Source of the DNA: Ciona intestinalis
Taxonomy: Eukaryota > Chordata > Ascidiacea > Phlebobranchia > Cionidae
DNA length: 64,000 bases
Direction: 5' to 3'
Assembly (NCBI RefSeq): GCF_000224145.3
Contig: NC_020174.2
Span: 4,221,026 to 4,285,025 of the forward strand
The notes under the pieces are model-generated. The model searched no databases, had not been told where the DNA came from, and saw only the letters and a list, made by a program, of their open reading frames with translations. The position numbers and the translations under genes were made by a program. The number at the start of each line of letters is the position of its first letter. The stretch's first letter is position 1. Of the stretch, positions 44,801 to 59,800 are shown piece by piece.

Positions 44801-47800
44801 AGTATCTTGTTGGAAGACACATACGCCTACTTTGGCATAGGCAAGAATTCTTGAATCCGGCACCGGACTTGCTCTTAAAAACTATACTTTAGAGCACAGC
44901 ATTCAACGAAGCTATGTGTCTTACCTGCCGGAGAAACTTCTCCTGACCCGTTTCCGTGCGGTGGCGTTGCAGATGAAGCGATGGACGAAATGACAGGGCT
45001 CTTCCCTGCTGGACTGGACGCAATAGGGCTTGTATCTCCATTGAAAACCCATGGTGATCTCATGTCCTTTGTTGCCACGGGACTAGCAGAGTTGGCATGT
45101 GGACTGTGGTTCTGTTGCCAACCATTAGGACGTCGGTCAGTCGCGGTATAGCTTGTTGTTTGTGAAAGTGGTGGCGTAAAACTGCCATGAATGTATTGCT
45201 GCAAAAGTAAATAATATTGTATAAAGTCTATTTAAAAAACAAAACGATGTGATTTTTATCACAACATTGCCAAAGAAATTACAACGTGCTGTATCAAACG
45301 CGTTACAACTGTTATTCAAATATCTGGAACTGACCAGAGGTATAATAAGAAAAATTCAGATTATTATGACGTTTCACAAAGACTTACCTGCGTGGACGGG
45401 TCACGTGATTCTAACGTCGGCTGGTGATTGGTCGGCCTGGTTTGCTCGTCTAACCTAAGAGTAAATTCCCCGTTTAGAGAAAATACTACGAAGCTACTAT
45501 AATTGACATATTACATTGAAAACTGAAAATCTACAACTTAGCATTTATTTGAACTCTTTTAGGGATTAAAAAATGTTTTTTTCAAGGTAAGTTCTGTGTT
45601 AACACAATATTTTTTCTATGGCGGTCCAAGCTTTTTATTTATGTATGTATTAGGTACTTGCATAAAGCTATAATGAAAACTACACTTACATTCGTACTAA
45701 GGCTCGTTTCATCTTGCTAACTCATTCAAAACGACTAAATTAACAACAGTCCTACTCCAAACAGCATCGTGCTTAACAAGATACGAAGTTAATTTACTTC
45801 AACGTCTAACCTCTGAATCCCAGCGGGTTAATGCAAGACATAACACTACGCGTACAGGCTGATAAATCTCTCATAGTATAGTTAAACCTCCCGTGATGTT
45901 ACTGTGTCTTTCAGTTTCTCAACCAAAAAAACGACGAATACATGTTTTACTACTAAAGTGAAACGCTCCGGCTTGCTTTCAAAGTTTAAATGATACAAAA
46001 CGTACCAGTTTGCGCTGCGACGTCACGTAATCACGGCTGTTCGATTACGTCATCACCTATTCCAACGTCAGTCGATTAAGGCGAATCGACGACCCGTTTT
46101 GTGACGTTGCGGCTAGCGTCATTAAAATTACGTTTGCAGACACTGGTTCATTTTGCAGATAAACCAATCAGCAATATCTATATACCCAAATATGGAAAAA
46201 AAACTACACGACTGCCAATCTTCTATTCAAACTTTCTCGGCGTTGTATTGCTTAGAAATTACGAGTCGATGTTTCAGAGCACAGGGTTCTTCTTCGTAAT
46301 TCATATACTACATTATGATCGTTTCTGACAGCTTGAATAACTACGCGTACTTGCTCAGCTTACGACTGAAGTAAAGGCTTATCGTATAACGGCACTTGGC
46401 GCCTTTCAGAGCAAACCAATCGGCATTGAGCGAGTGCGCATTCCACATTTGACATATGGATAACGCCCCATCGAACCCAGGGACTGAAGCGACAATCGCA
46501 CGTAATCAAACAAGCACAGGAGTCAACACTTTACGTGGCGTTTCCTACTACGGGGGCCAATGGCGAATGTAAACAGGGACAAATGATATGGAATAATCGA
46601 TTTCTGAGAAACCTGATCTAAATACAAATGCGGCAAAACAAAAAAAATATGTGACACCAAAAGTAACCTTTTCTCATTCACTTGCGTTTTGTAATACTGT
46701 GCTTTATATACATTAATGCTTACTGGGTAAGCCTAAACTGTTTTTTTCGTAAACAGAGAACAGTTAAATACGCATAGCCCCATAACAGTTATCAACAGAA
46801 TATTTGGTATGCATTCGACTTACCTAATTCTAGAGTTTTCCACAATTACAGATCGGTTTGTAGTTTTGTTCATGTGAACCGACTGTTGTGGTGACGTAAC
46901 TTGTGATTGCGTCATGATACCCTGTGTGGTCCCGTTGATACTTGCAGAAGTAACTTGGTGCTGCTTGGGGGCGCTGCTGAGGTGTACGCCAGCTGAAAAT
47001 ACAAATTATACGTCAATCACTTGTACTGTTGCACTGTGGTAGTAAGCGGTTCTTAGATTACACACTAGTTATGAAATAAGCGTACCGTACTTTGCTACCG
47101 TGATAGAAATGATGTCGTTTTTTTATGTAAACACAAATGAGCGTAGAGAAAATAATGTAACGCTACTACCCCTGTTTACATATGCGGTGAAGAGATTAGA
47201 CACGGAATCGCTTATTTAAAATAAGGTAAACAACCTCGCCCGTGTGGTCACGCTTGCTGTTACGCAGTTTGGTTCCGCAAAAAAGAAGAAGCAATTTCTG
47301 ACATTAATAAAGTAAATTGGACGTACTTTCCCGAAAGTCAACACAATAATCGGAACAATTTTAATGCCGAGAGTAAAACATCTACGAGTCCTCGCGGTCG
47401 CCAGATGGTTGTTTGTGTTCCACTGTTGGAATCGCCGCACCGTGGGTATTCCAATTATACGCTCGCCAATAATTCGCCATAAAATCGGGCACAAGAACTG
47501 GCGCCAGCACGGCGGACTGCACCATTCATAAAAGTTTAACACTATCTGTTTTAATAGACGATAAACCCAGCTACATGGTTAATTAAATCCGCGAGCAAAG
47601 AATTCCCCTGCAGATTTGCGACCATTTGGGTTGTTTTTATACTTGAAAATCTATGTCCTTTGGAAAACTAACGGCAAATATGGCAAAGGACGAGTGATAC
47701 AGATATAGACACTTGAGCCGCTTTGCCGCAGAACTTCGTTTCTCGTAAACCTTTAGAAGGGCGACTAAGTGCTTTTGTAAGGCGCCATCACCATTTCAAT

Positions 47801-50800
47801 ATTTGAATACATACGATACGAACAAGCACATTAAACCACTGGTCCTTATGGACAGGATTTTCAACGTGAGTAGCGAACGTTGTTACATAATTAGGACGGC
47901 TAAAATAACACACCCAGCCGTTTACTACAGGTCAGCGGCCTTGCCTGTGAAGCAACCGATTTCAAAGGCGGGCACGTCCCCTATATAAAGAAACAACGAG
48001 ATTTCCAAATCGGGAATATTTGCCCTCCTAGTCACGCAATGTTAGTCGTGGTCCAACGGAACAAAGCAGATACACTCCGGTAAATTACGTCACATTATCG
48101 TTGCTAACGGGACCAAACGAGCCCCTAAACAATTCTGAAAGAGGGAGCGTTTCTATTTAATCGCACACATAGTCTGCAAAGACAGATATCGTATGAAGAA
48201 TTATAGTATTCTACATATATTCATAAACCATTTCAGAACGCAGCATTTACTGCATGAATATTCTACAAGCACGGTTTGGCCGTTATTGTAATCCCTCGTG
48301 AGCAAAAGCATTACAAGGTAAAGCAAGCATCTTCTGTTACCTTTGGCGTCCGGCATAATGTTAAGAATGATGTAATCTGACTCTGTAAGGGTCGGTGCCC
48401 GAGATTCTGGCTCCGTGATCCGCATACCGGTAAAAAACGGAAATTCCGGCTATTTCTAAATCGTTCTGCAAATTCTCCTTTGATTTTAAGACTCGTAGGG
48501 GAAATCCTTTGAATCCGTAACAAACAATGCAATAATCCAAACAGGAATGATCACCAGGTAATCGTTTAAAATAACCCGCTATGAAGCAAATAACTATAAT
48601 TTACGCAATGTCTAACTTGCCTGAAATGGGAAAAGACGGTTGTAAACATGAGAGCCCGTGAGCTGCCTGCCTGTCGCCAGCCTAATCTAAGCGAGATGAG
48701 TGTCTCGCGTCTGCTCGCATCTCCAATGGAGTTGCCCCGGGCAGGAAGAAGCGTAGTGTAAATAAACGCCAGGGCAAACTCGATAGCGGGAAGCAAAAGC
48801 TGGGTAGCTTCGTATCTAGCCCCCACGTATCCACTTCTCGTTCTGCGTTACACGGGTTTCGATGTTCGTAATCATTACAAATATTACGTCACGAAAAAAG
48901 CTGCATTTCCCTAAACTTATTTACTTCAAAACTTAACGGACGTACATAGAGAGCCATTACCTGACACATTCCCACAAGTTTCATTTCATCAAACCTGATG
49001 ATTGTGTTTACATTAAACAAGTACTGTAAATTCAAATAACTAGGTCTAACTACTCCGTATTGGCGCATTGTCCCTCTGCTGTATTCAGGCAACATTAGTA
49101 GCAAACGTAATTGGGCCGTTATGCCGCTTTGAGGTGGACGGATTAAAATTTCCCCTGTATTCCGATTCACAGGTGGTCGTCGGCCGAACAAATTGATTCC
49201 CTGTAACTCCATGCGTTTCTAAAGGCCGCAATTAAGTCGTAAAGGCGCCGCATACAAATGAAACGGATTTAGCGACGATCAAAAGGTTGCTGGGTGTCAA
49301 AAGTCCGCTGAATTTTACGGCACGTTTGGTTCAATCAGCGCTGTTATTAACCAATACACATAATGCGATTCGGTTCCTATTTGAAATGCAGACTTCGATG
49401 TGGGAATATGTAGAAAGAGTCTGGTGTGAGACCACGTCAGACGTGCAGGAGATTACCGTGAGGCACATGGTATACGCGTATATACGAATCTAGACATGGC
49501 GCATATGTCCAATGCTAATACAGCCCCGTGATCGGATATTACGCGGTATTTACATGTAACATCAAAGAGATCTTCGATAAGCCGGTGACATTTCCTGAAG
49601 CCGAAATTGCGATTTCCACCAAATTCGTGAGGTTTATCTCAACAGTTATTGATCCAGCTTTAAAATTGTCCAAAGTGTGGGATTACATGGCTTTTGCAGT
49701 CAAGAGCCGTACGATAGAGGTTTTACTGTAAACAATATCGCACAGCACGATTCGAGCCGACTGTACACGATTGTTATGGTGAATTAGGAACCGGACACGG
49801 CGGTTTAAACCGGCCACAACAGGTTAACAGATGAAAGAACAAGTTGACCTGAAATGTCCGGGACATTTGTCGTCTTATCTCCTATTGCCAGTGTTAAGTT
49901 ATTAATGAATCGCAGAAGGTCGAAAACAAGTTACGAACACCAATGCAGAAAATTGAGTGGGATTTAAAACACTGTTATAGAAAAACGAAAAACAGCTACA
50001 GGGTAACCTTTAAATGCCAAACTTTAAAAGTTTTTTGGGTTCAGATCCAAACGGAAAATTCAGAAGTTTAAATTTGACGGTTCTACCCCATTTGAAACTG
50101 ATGAACAGACAATTGGAAGTTTTCAAGTCACTTGTACATTTCCGCTGACAGATCGAAGACCAAAGCGAACTTTGAAAGAGAGCAATAACATCCTGAATTG
50201 ATTTCTTCCGTCAGCACGTGTTTAAACAACCGTACGGTTTAATTCCAATCTTTACAAGCGGAATGGTAAGGAAATCAACACATCCCGTTCCTGGTGTTCC
50301 TTTAGCTTGCTGTCAAGCCCAAGCGAACACGGACAGTGCGGGGAAAATCAACAATTTAAGCCACAACGTTGTTCGTGCGCGATGAATAGACTCAAAAGAT
50401 GCGTTAAGTAAATATTTTCTCTAATATTCCGGGCTCTGACCAAATCAGAATAGTTGACGATCTATAAGAACGATGTTGCGTTGTGCGGCTACATTAGAAA
50501 CTCTCTCTGTGGTTTAGTTATCCGGTCACCCAGGAGCGTAAAAGAGAACATTAAGGGTTATTGGTTATTTAAAAATTCCGGTTGACGACACTTTAAACGA
50601 CCCCATGGTGTTTGACTACTGCAACATCTAATACGACTTCTCCATATGAAAGAGACATATACCCAAACGCAGGAGTGAAAAGAACGCGATATTTGCGGAG
50701 TTCTATTTAAAACCACGCACACGTTGACATACGCCAACGCCAGGCGTACACACACCTTAATACAAATGTTATCGAATACGTAATCCCTAAAAGCGACTTA

Positions 50801-53800
50801 ATTAATTCCTTTCTCCAACTACGAGTTTAGCAGCTATATCGGCCTGTCTATGTATATAATGCTATTCTTAACAACACTAGTCTACTGCATGTGTTGATAT
50901 AACCCGTTAATGTGACTCGAAGGCCGCGGAGCGTAGAAGGTGTCATTTCCACTACGGTGTTATGCGGCGAAAATATTCTTCGAAACGCTTCAATAAAACG
51001 GACGCAAACAGACGTAATTCGCGAGAAACACAAAATCAGCACAAACACATTCCTACAGCGTCACTAAGCAATTGGCGAAAATATGTTTGCGCCTCAAACC
51101 TAACGCTAAGAGATTCGAAGGAGGAAACATGCGAACTTTATGTTCTTCCTGATTTCAAACTATAGATCAAAATATGAACTGAAAACACACGATGACAGGT
51201 TAATGTTTAAATACTGGTCACCACGGCTAACTTTGTACGCGGTACTCGTTTAACACAATGCGCATGTTTGCGATGCGGATTCGTAAACACTGGTATATGA
51301 ACTGTCTGTTTACTTTATTGTGCTTGGCTATCTCTAATGTTTACATAGCTACAAATCCTGTGCGGCCGAACTGAATCTGTTATAAGCGTGTTAACAGTCG
51401 CAGTTACAATGTCATCTGAGTGTGCAACTTGCATATACTTTGCAAATATACCTCGGCAATTTTGCCGCATCCTTCGTTCCCACCACCGAAGCAACCGCAG
51501 CAATTCCCTGCGGCGCTGAGCGATTTAACAAGGCGTAATTTATCCCCTAGAACAGAGGAGTAGCACCGGCAAAATGCCACTTCCGTAGAACTGTGTTTTC
51601 ACGAGCGCCAGCAGAAATAACAAATACGAAACCGCGACTGTTACATAACAAATCCATACATTGCCTCATTAGGCCAGCGGTCTGTTTTCTGTCACCTAGA
51701 AACTGCAAAATGTTTCTCTTCATCTCAACGAATCCTTTTCAGATAAGAATTGAGACTTTTGACGCCTGCGACAATACTGAGGGACTAAAATCTCCCCGTA
51801 ACTGGTTATTGCGTGCGGCTGATCCAGACCTGACAACGGGTTCTCGATAACGGTAGCATAGTTTCGTACAAAGGCAGCGTCTTAGCTTTCGGGCTCGAGA
51901 GATTTCGCTGCACGCAATCCGCAATGGCGCGACTGTCTTCTCATGCTGTCGAGCCGACAACCCCGACTTGAATTGGCCACTTGAAGTTTAGATAGCCCAG
52001 CAGCAGATAACAATCACTGCCACAAGTACCAGCGCCATAATAGGAGAATCTCTTCAATCTGTGATGCCTTCTGCAGTACGGTCACTTGGCTATGTCCAAA
52101 TGTTGCGGTTTTATGACCCAACCAACGTCATACCACGCTCAGTGCTACGTAAACCATTTCAGAATAGAGCAATAACAAAGACACTAAACTAAACCCTTTC
52201 CAAACAAATCATATAGTTTCTCCGTCATTGCGGTCAACGGCCATAAAATGACATGATATGCTTGGATATGATAAAATATAAATGCATGTCCTGATCCTAT
52301 TTCTTTCTTCCACAGCCTAACTATGATGCTGACGTCTACACACGTTTATTAGAGGAGTGTAAGCTAAAACGAGACTTGACGCTTGGGGAATATACGTTGA
52401 CGTCATTAACATTTTCACATGCAAATGATAGTACTGATCTCAAGACAGATAATCATTGTGTTTTGCGTTAGATACCAAAATACTTCTGTCCGCGTAGACA
52501 ACTGTGCCTATGCTGCTAAGTTTTAATGATAAGAGCCGCGATAAAAGCGCATTGCACTGGGCAGACCACCTATCAAACTAAAACCACTTGTCGGCGCCGG
52601 TATTCGGTTTTCACCGGAGATTTGAACAGTGGCACTGGCTAAATTTATACCCATCTCCGTGGCAACCTCACGCCCAAGTATTTCTATTGTCCACTAACCG
52701 AGCGTAAATCAGCTCGTATGTATGAGGGAAATAAAATATTCTTTCCTCGACTTAATGGAGTACGATGTGCGCACAAACCCAAATCAAAACCAACGTACGC
52801 TTCCAAAGCTCATTAGCAAATTCAACCGTGTTTCTGAAGTACTTAGATATCGAGTGAAATTCGTTGGTCTGGAATGGTCGACGGTATAAACAGGAAATGA
52901 TGTGGTTACACGGGAAAGCTGCTTTTCCGTTGGTTTTATACCTAGTGATCGATCAGTGTTGGGGTTGAGAGCTTTTCCCACGTTCCGCGGAAGTCTGGAG
53001 TGCGGAAATCGAAACACGTCGATCTTAGAGTAGGAATAGCTACTATAGCTACTGTGCAAATGATGTCTACTGGCCATGTTTTAACTACATGGGCCTAAAA
53101 TGTCGTTTAGCGAACACAAATCTTAATAGTGTACGCAATCAACATGACAACTAGGTTTAATTACCATACAAGGACTTAAACTTGTTGTAGTTTAAAGAAC
53201 ACTTTTAAGAATACGAAATGTTTTTAACAACAGAAAGCTGGTCACGCAACAATAACAAACATCTGAGGCGGTCTTCAAATTGCGAGTTAAACAGGTGTGG
53301 TATAGAGAGAGAACGGCACAGGAAACCCTACTAAATCCTTGTTTGCCGTTGAGTTTAGCTGACTAGCAGCGAGCACGGACGGTTGAGTTATATTTGTCCA
53401 GTGTCGCCTACATGCGTTGCAAAGGCCAAGATTACGTAATGCGGTTCCGTCTCAAGTACTGTCGATAATATAGGTGACGTAATAAATTTAGCAAATATTT
53501 CGTCGATATAGTCGGCTAAGTGTTCGATTCTCCTTCCGAAATGAAAGAGGTGATAAATTCGACATACGTGCGTGAAGAACATGATTTTAAAACACTCTTG
53601 AAACTTTGAGGCATTTTCACCTAACTCGCAACACGTTCGAGTTATTTTAAGTCAATTTGAGACAGAGAAATATTTTTGGTCGAAAAATCATACAAGTGGG
53701 TGTTATCCTGTAATAACTTAGTGGTGAGCAAAGTGATATCACTGTCTATCAACTCAGCATGCGTGACACTTGTATGAGGTCCATGAAATTCAATATAATG

Positions 53801-56800
53801 AAGTTCCCGTTGTATTCGAAGGACATGAACCAGTATATACTTCCTTAAAATGAAACTGCTGCGAATTGTTAAGGGGAATTTCACGCAAAGTCAAAATGAG
53901 TTCCGTTAAAGTTGCAGATTCAATTAACAAATGAACAGAGAGTTTATAAGTGCGCATAAAAAAGGTATTGGTCAGGCTAATGACGGATAAAAGACAAGAT
54001 ACATTTTCTAAGTACACAGGCTACGTTTAAGACGTAACATAATGTTTCATCCGCCAGGTGAGCAAACTACACGACGTATGCTGGCTTAAAGCGGCGTGTC
54101 TCACGGAACGCGATAGAAAACAATGTTTTGAAAATACACGGGTCCAGCACCTTCCTCTTAAAAGGCGTTCTAGGCTTACGGCTAACATTCTTCGGAACAA
54201 AAAAGGTCCGAACAGTCAGCAACAGATCATTAAGATTATACTACCCAACCACTCGTGGAACATAAGCTCCCTGACCCCTGCACTTAGCGAAGCTTTACGC
54301 GTTGAAGATTTTCTTATATTTTCACCAGCGCGAGGCTACAATTTTCCCGGTAATTGTAACGTATAGGTAGGAGATGGAAACCTGCCAATAACTATATGGT
54401 TGAAGAGAATTGAAGCTAATCGGGGCATCTGACGACTGAGCTTGACATTTTATCAGCGCTGCTGGACCGTGTAATGCCGTTGGTACGGTAAACTTCAAAC
54501 CAAAGCTATGGAGTGCAATCAAATTGGACCAGCATTGTTAAAAAACGACCGCAAGCTACAATGGAAGTTGCGACCACCATACATAGGCATTGTAGGCTGC
54601 TGTCTACGTCACCCAACACACAACTGCACGCGCCATATTTGAACGATAATGGAGAAAGCCAAAACAAACCGCTGACTTTCAAAAAGTTTGAATTGGGTAA
54701 TTCCGTGGGCCGCGGAGTGTTCAATTACGGGCGAAAATTAAAGGCGGGGCTCGGCACCTGCCTGATCGGGTAAAAACAACACTCTCTTTCAACTCGCACT
54801 TTCCGCGAACAAACTTAACGAGACCGATGAAGCTGAAAATGTCAAGAATCACTTCAAACTCAACGGTTTGCACAGTGTTTGCTCCAAAAGCAATATTTAA
54901 GCAGCAATTCCGGACAAATTCGACAAACGCCTACACAAATCTATTCTTACTTAAACCGACTCTCTTGATTAAGATCCGACTTATATACATTAGCATAAGG
55001 TTAAGTAAGGTACGAATGACTCACTGCAGATTCGATAATAACAAATCTACTGAAAACATGAAAAACACGAAAATAAAAGGCGCCTCAATGTCTTAAAACC
55101 GCATGGAAAATACCTAGCTCTATCTAATCATAAACAATTTAATCTCGCCGCTACAGTACATCAATAAAGTAAATAAGTAAAAAAAACTGCTTATACTTTC
55201 GCTATGATAAACGCACTGATTCTAGCTGCCGATTCCTGGCTCGCTCGGCTCGTATTGTTGTGAACCACTCGTGTTTTCGTGACAAACATTTCTGCTCATC
55301 TCACTAACGTTCTCCGTTTTGTTTCTCTATTACGGCGACCAAAAAACGAATATTTTCGCGCCAGGGACACGGATCACCGCTCCTGCGAATCGTTCGCGCT
55401 AGCAGTCGCATCGATTTGTGCTCTGCTCTATATTTAATTAAAAATTACGAGGAAAATTTCCACTATAAAATACCCCGATAAAATTATACCAAACACATAA
55501 AATATTTTTTTACCTATATTTATCAGCTGCAACTACTGGCTCCTAGATATAATGAACCAAGTACGAAAAACCGGCCAATTAGTTATATTCAGCTACTGAA
55601 AATATCCGAAGAGGAACAATGCTAATAATTGAACGCAGTGAAATCGGATAAGGCAAAACAACCTCCCGCATGACAGTGAGTTAAGAGAAAGTAGATTCCC
55701 GTGACATGTTCGCTGATAATTGGATGGTGCGCGGGGAACGATAACAAACAGGCTTGTATGAACGAACAATACCTTGCTGTTTGTTCCTTAACACAAGGAA
55801 CCCCGATATTCGAAGCCAGCAGCGAAATACAAGCCATGTGTTATCAATGTAACTGTCGAAGATCTTTTTTAGAACGTGATAAGTCATTTGCGTAGTTACA
55901 AGTTATGTAGAGCTTCGCCTATACACTATACTAATCCTAAACCAGACTCGAAATGGAACACCGACTTGATGGTCATTTAGAGCTCAACATAGCTGAGTGC
56001 AACTAAGAATAAATCCTACATACGCTAAAAACTTTAATTCGGCAGTTGGCGCTATTGAATTGCTTGCCTAGGGCAAAATATTTTGAATGTGATGCCCTGA
56101 ATTTAGGGTTGAAAACCAGCAGATCAATAATTTAACGCAGCAAGGTCACGTTTCCAGACAACAGGTCTGGTAAATTAGCAGTGTTTCCGAATACTAATGG
56201 TTCCGAAAGAACGGTTACGATAGGAAAACTAGTTAGGTAGCACTGGGAATTAAATTACCGTAATTAAGGCGAGCAAGGACAAAATTTCGAGGGAAAATAG
56301 AATAAATTTTTAATGCCGTCGGCACGCATGTTTCTGGCAGTTTTTAGGTGCAACTCAAATGCACTTTTAGTAAGCATTTAAAAAGCCTGTACACTTATAC
56401 AGCAAGTATACAATTTTAGCTGGGCAATTTTGGGGCAAAAGTTGGACAAAATATTTGACATCGTAAAAATCATTAAGGCCACAAAAACGTTAAATTTTTA
56501 TCGTGAAATAAATACAGAATCGTTTTGCGTGGGTTGTATATACACAACCCCAATGTTTTTCTAACCACATAAGAAAACAAACAAAATTGATTCCCCTTCT
56601 AAACACAACACACCATTAAAAGGCTATCGAACCAAACCATTTGTACGGAAAAATATACCCAGAGCCAGGAACAAAACATTCTGAATGGCGAACTCACCTG
56701 GTGTATGGGTGCCCGGGATATTTTTCGAATCATCCAGTTCTAATGGTTTCGGTTTGAGGCCTAATTCCGACAATGGAGTTTTCGTGATCCCTATCGGTAC

Positions 56801-59800
56801 ATGAGCTGTGAATAAATTTAATTAGGTTTCATTGTATTTTTATTCTAAAATGGGACAGTGGGCGCATTTGGGTACTATTTATCCGGATAAATAATAAAAT
56901 TATAGAGAACTATAACTTTCAATGACAAATGTAAATGCCAACCTATTATAAGGTCCTATTTCCAATTATACTAACGAACAACTTTAAAAAAATTTAACAT
57001 ATTTTCTAGTCGTCATTAGTTCACTGCGATGGTGTATCCTTGGTTCTAACAATAAATGATTATTCTTTATTTGGAATTACAACCATTATTTGCAGTTACC
57101 TATTGGTGATGTTAAGTTAGTGTATGGAGTTTTGGGTGTAATTGGAAAAGCTGGGGTAGCAGGGTGGGGACTTCTTTCCTCTTTGGGTGAATCTGGTTCC
57201 AGGTCTTCTTTGTAGCTGTGAATGTCCTGTAAGAAAGAATGTTTTTTATATAAAATATGAAAAAAAATTGTACCGTAGATTGGGGTACGTGGTACAAGCT
57301 TTCATTCTCTTCATTTAGTAGTAAACAAAGAATATTTACAGAATTATGTATTCATATCTTCATGACTAAAAAAATAACGTTGTTAATTTATAAAATCACG
57401 ATCAGGAAACATGCATACAGGTATACTATCTTACGCCACAGTACTATAGTACAGATACTGCTCGATAGCAACTGAAGGTACGATTAACACTACCCCGGGC
57501 GGTTAGACTATATTACAACATTTCAACAATTCGTATTTTATAACTCGGCGTGACGATTCCGATAATTCAAGTAAGGACAATACGTCATCAGAACAATTCA
57601 TTAAACTTTAAAATTTGCTGCTTTAAATGTGTATGTTTTTTTTCAACTAAAATGCCATTTTGATCTCGAGTTCACGATTGCCATTTTACTTTGGTTAAAA
57701 GGTCAGTAAAAAACAAATATTCTTCAAAGGACTTCGAATTGGTTTTAAATAATTCAAGCAATCGTGATGAGTTGTTCGGTCAAACAAATTAGCGAGGATT
57801 GATTAAATAGAAGCACTTGTAACGACCCACTGCGGATTAATTAAATTCTCATATTTAAACAGGCTTGTTTCGAACAACAGTTACAGAATTGACACTTCAA
57901 TGACAAAAGTCTGTCTAACGCTATGTCAACTTAATTAAGATATTTTATTGATACAATAATGCATTAAGTATAACGTGTAGTTTAAAATTTGTTTACCAAA
58001 AACTATTGGGGTTTGCTATTACATATTTGAATATAGTAGATTGGGTTAGGATATTATCTATTTTTTATTCTCTTCGTTTGTCCCATTTGTATTACAAAGA
58101 ATAATTACAGAATTTTATAACTAAAACCCCGCGATTCTAAATAGCGTTGGTAATTGTTCAAAGCACGATCAGTAAATATGAGATTTAGTTGTGAACGGTA
58201 TCTCGTCTTACCCCACAGTATTATGTAGAAAATGTACTTGTCTAACGAAATAATAAATTTTGGTGTTCCTTAATAGTTGTAAAAGTATTGAAAAAAGTTA
58301 TTTACCTCGATTGGGCGTCCTCCTGGGTTGACAGACATTGCAAGGAATAGTTGAGGAGAAAGACGCTCCTCCAGTGATTTCTTATGGGCGGAAGTAGATC
58401 CGGAGCTGGATGCGGAAGAGAGAGATCTTCCTACCATCTGCTGTTGAGGTGGGCGGGTATGAGAGGTGCGGGGTGGGTACGAAGGCTGTGGCATGCTGGG
58501 AAGAATGTTGTGTTATTGTAGACGTACAATGAATATTGACCTTATATGGGTTGTCGCGGTGGTTAACATTTATGAATAGTTTAAGCTAGAGGTTTGAAAC
58601 ACTTACTTTTGATCTTGCGAGAAAACGTCGTCGTTCGTTGGCTCGTTAAAGGTGTCTTTGGAGTCTGTAAAAAGGTCAAATCGTTACAATTAGCTTATGT
58701 ATAGTAAAGGGGGATTCTGATAATACGCTTCGTGTTAAGAAAATTACCGTCGGAGGAAAAATATTCCGACGTTTCGTTTTCATTTTCCTCGGGGATTTTG
58801 AAAAACTGGCGCCCCTGGTACGGACTGAAGGCACTAGAAGGTCGCTTGGACGAGTTTGGTGGAAAATTCGTTACGCATAACTGAGTGCTGTAGAAGTCTG
58901 CTACTTGCTGCTTTCGGAAAACTGTCAGCTGATCTGCTGGGTCGTCGTATCGAACGTAATTGCTGTGCAGTGAAACTGTATGTCGACGAAAGCTGTTTTT
59001 GCGCTTAACTGTAGGGTTACGGACAGACGCAGATTTTCCAATTTCTTCTATAGCGGGTGTTGTCTTCCGCTTAGATTTTTTTGACTTTTGTGTGACTGGC
59101 CTTGGGGGAGATGGGGGTGAAGCGTTCATGAGGTAGACATCATCGTTGAAGTCGAATCTCTTCACCCACACGTCTTGTTTTACTGGTTGTGTTGGACTTG
59201 CGCCAAGTCCAGATGATGCATCAGAGTTTAAACTGCTTCCGTGGCTGGGAGGCGAACGGTTAGTATTTGGACTTGGCGTAAGTGCTTCCATCTCCGCTAA
59301 CACTGCCTCAAGCACAGCGAAACTATCCATAGCGTCTTCTCTCATTGCTCTGTGTTAAAATATTCCGTATTTCCGTTGATCTTTAACAATACAAATGGTA
59401 GAACAGCTCTTTTTCAACAAACGACCTGACCTGTAAACCAACAAGTGGTAATTTAGGCTCTCATCCAAGTAATGACAACTTTAATAACAAAATTCTGATC
59501 TTTCGGACTCTAGGCGCTGTATAAATTAAGGCGATGATTTTGAATGCCCTCTGCCGCGATTTGATATTTAAATCATTTGCTTTTTATAATCGCACTAAAG
59601 CTGTCGTCTCCTGTCATCCACTATTGCTGGTAGTTTCGCAGCTAAATGCGATATAAAGTTCGGACTTCTGACGCCAAGATCTGGGCGTTTTTTACATTAA
59701 CCGGTAGCGGGGATTCGCGGACGATCTATGTGGCTTTTTACGCCTAGAAATACAGCCTTTGTAATGGACGCTGCAGATCGCTTTAACTCCATCCCAAATA

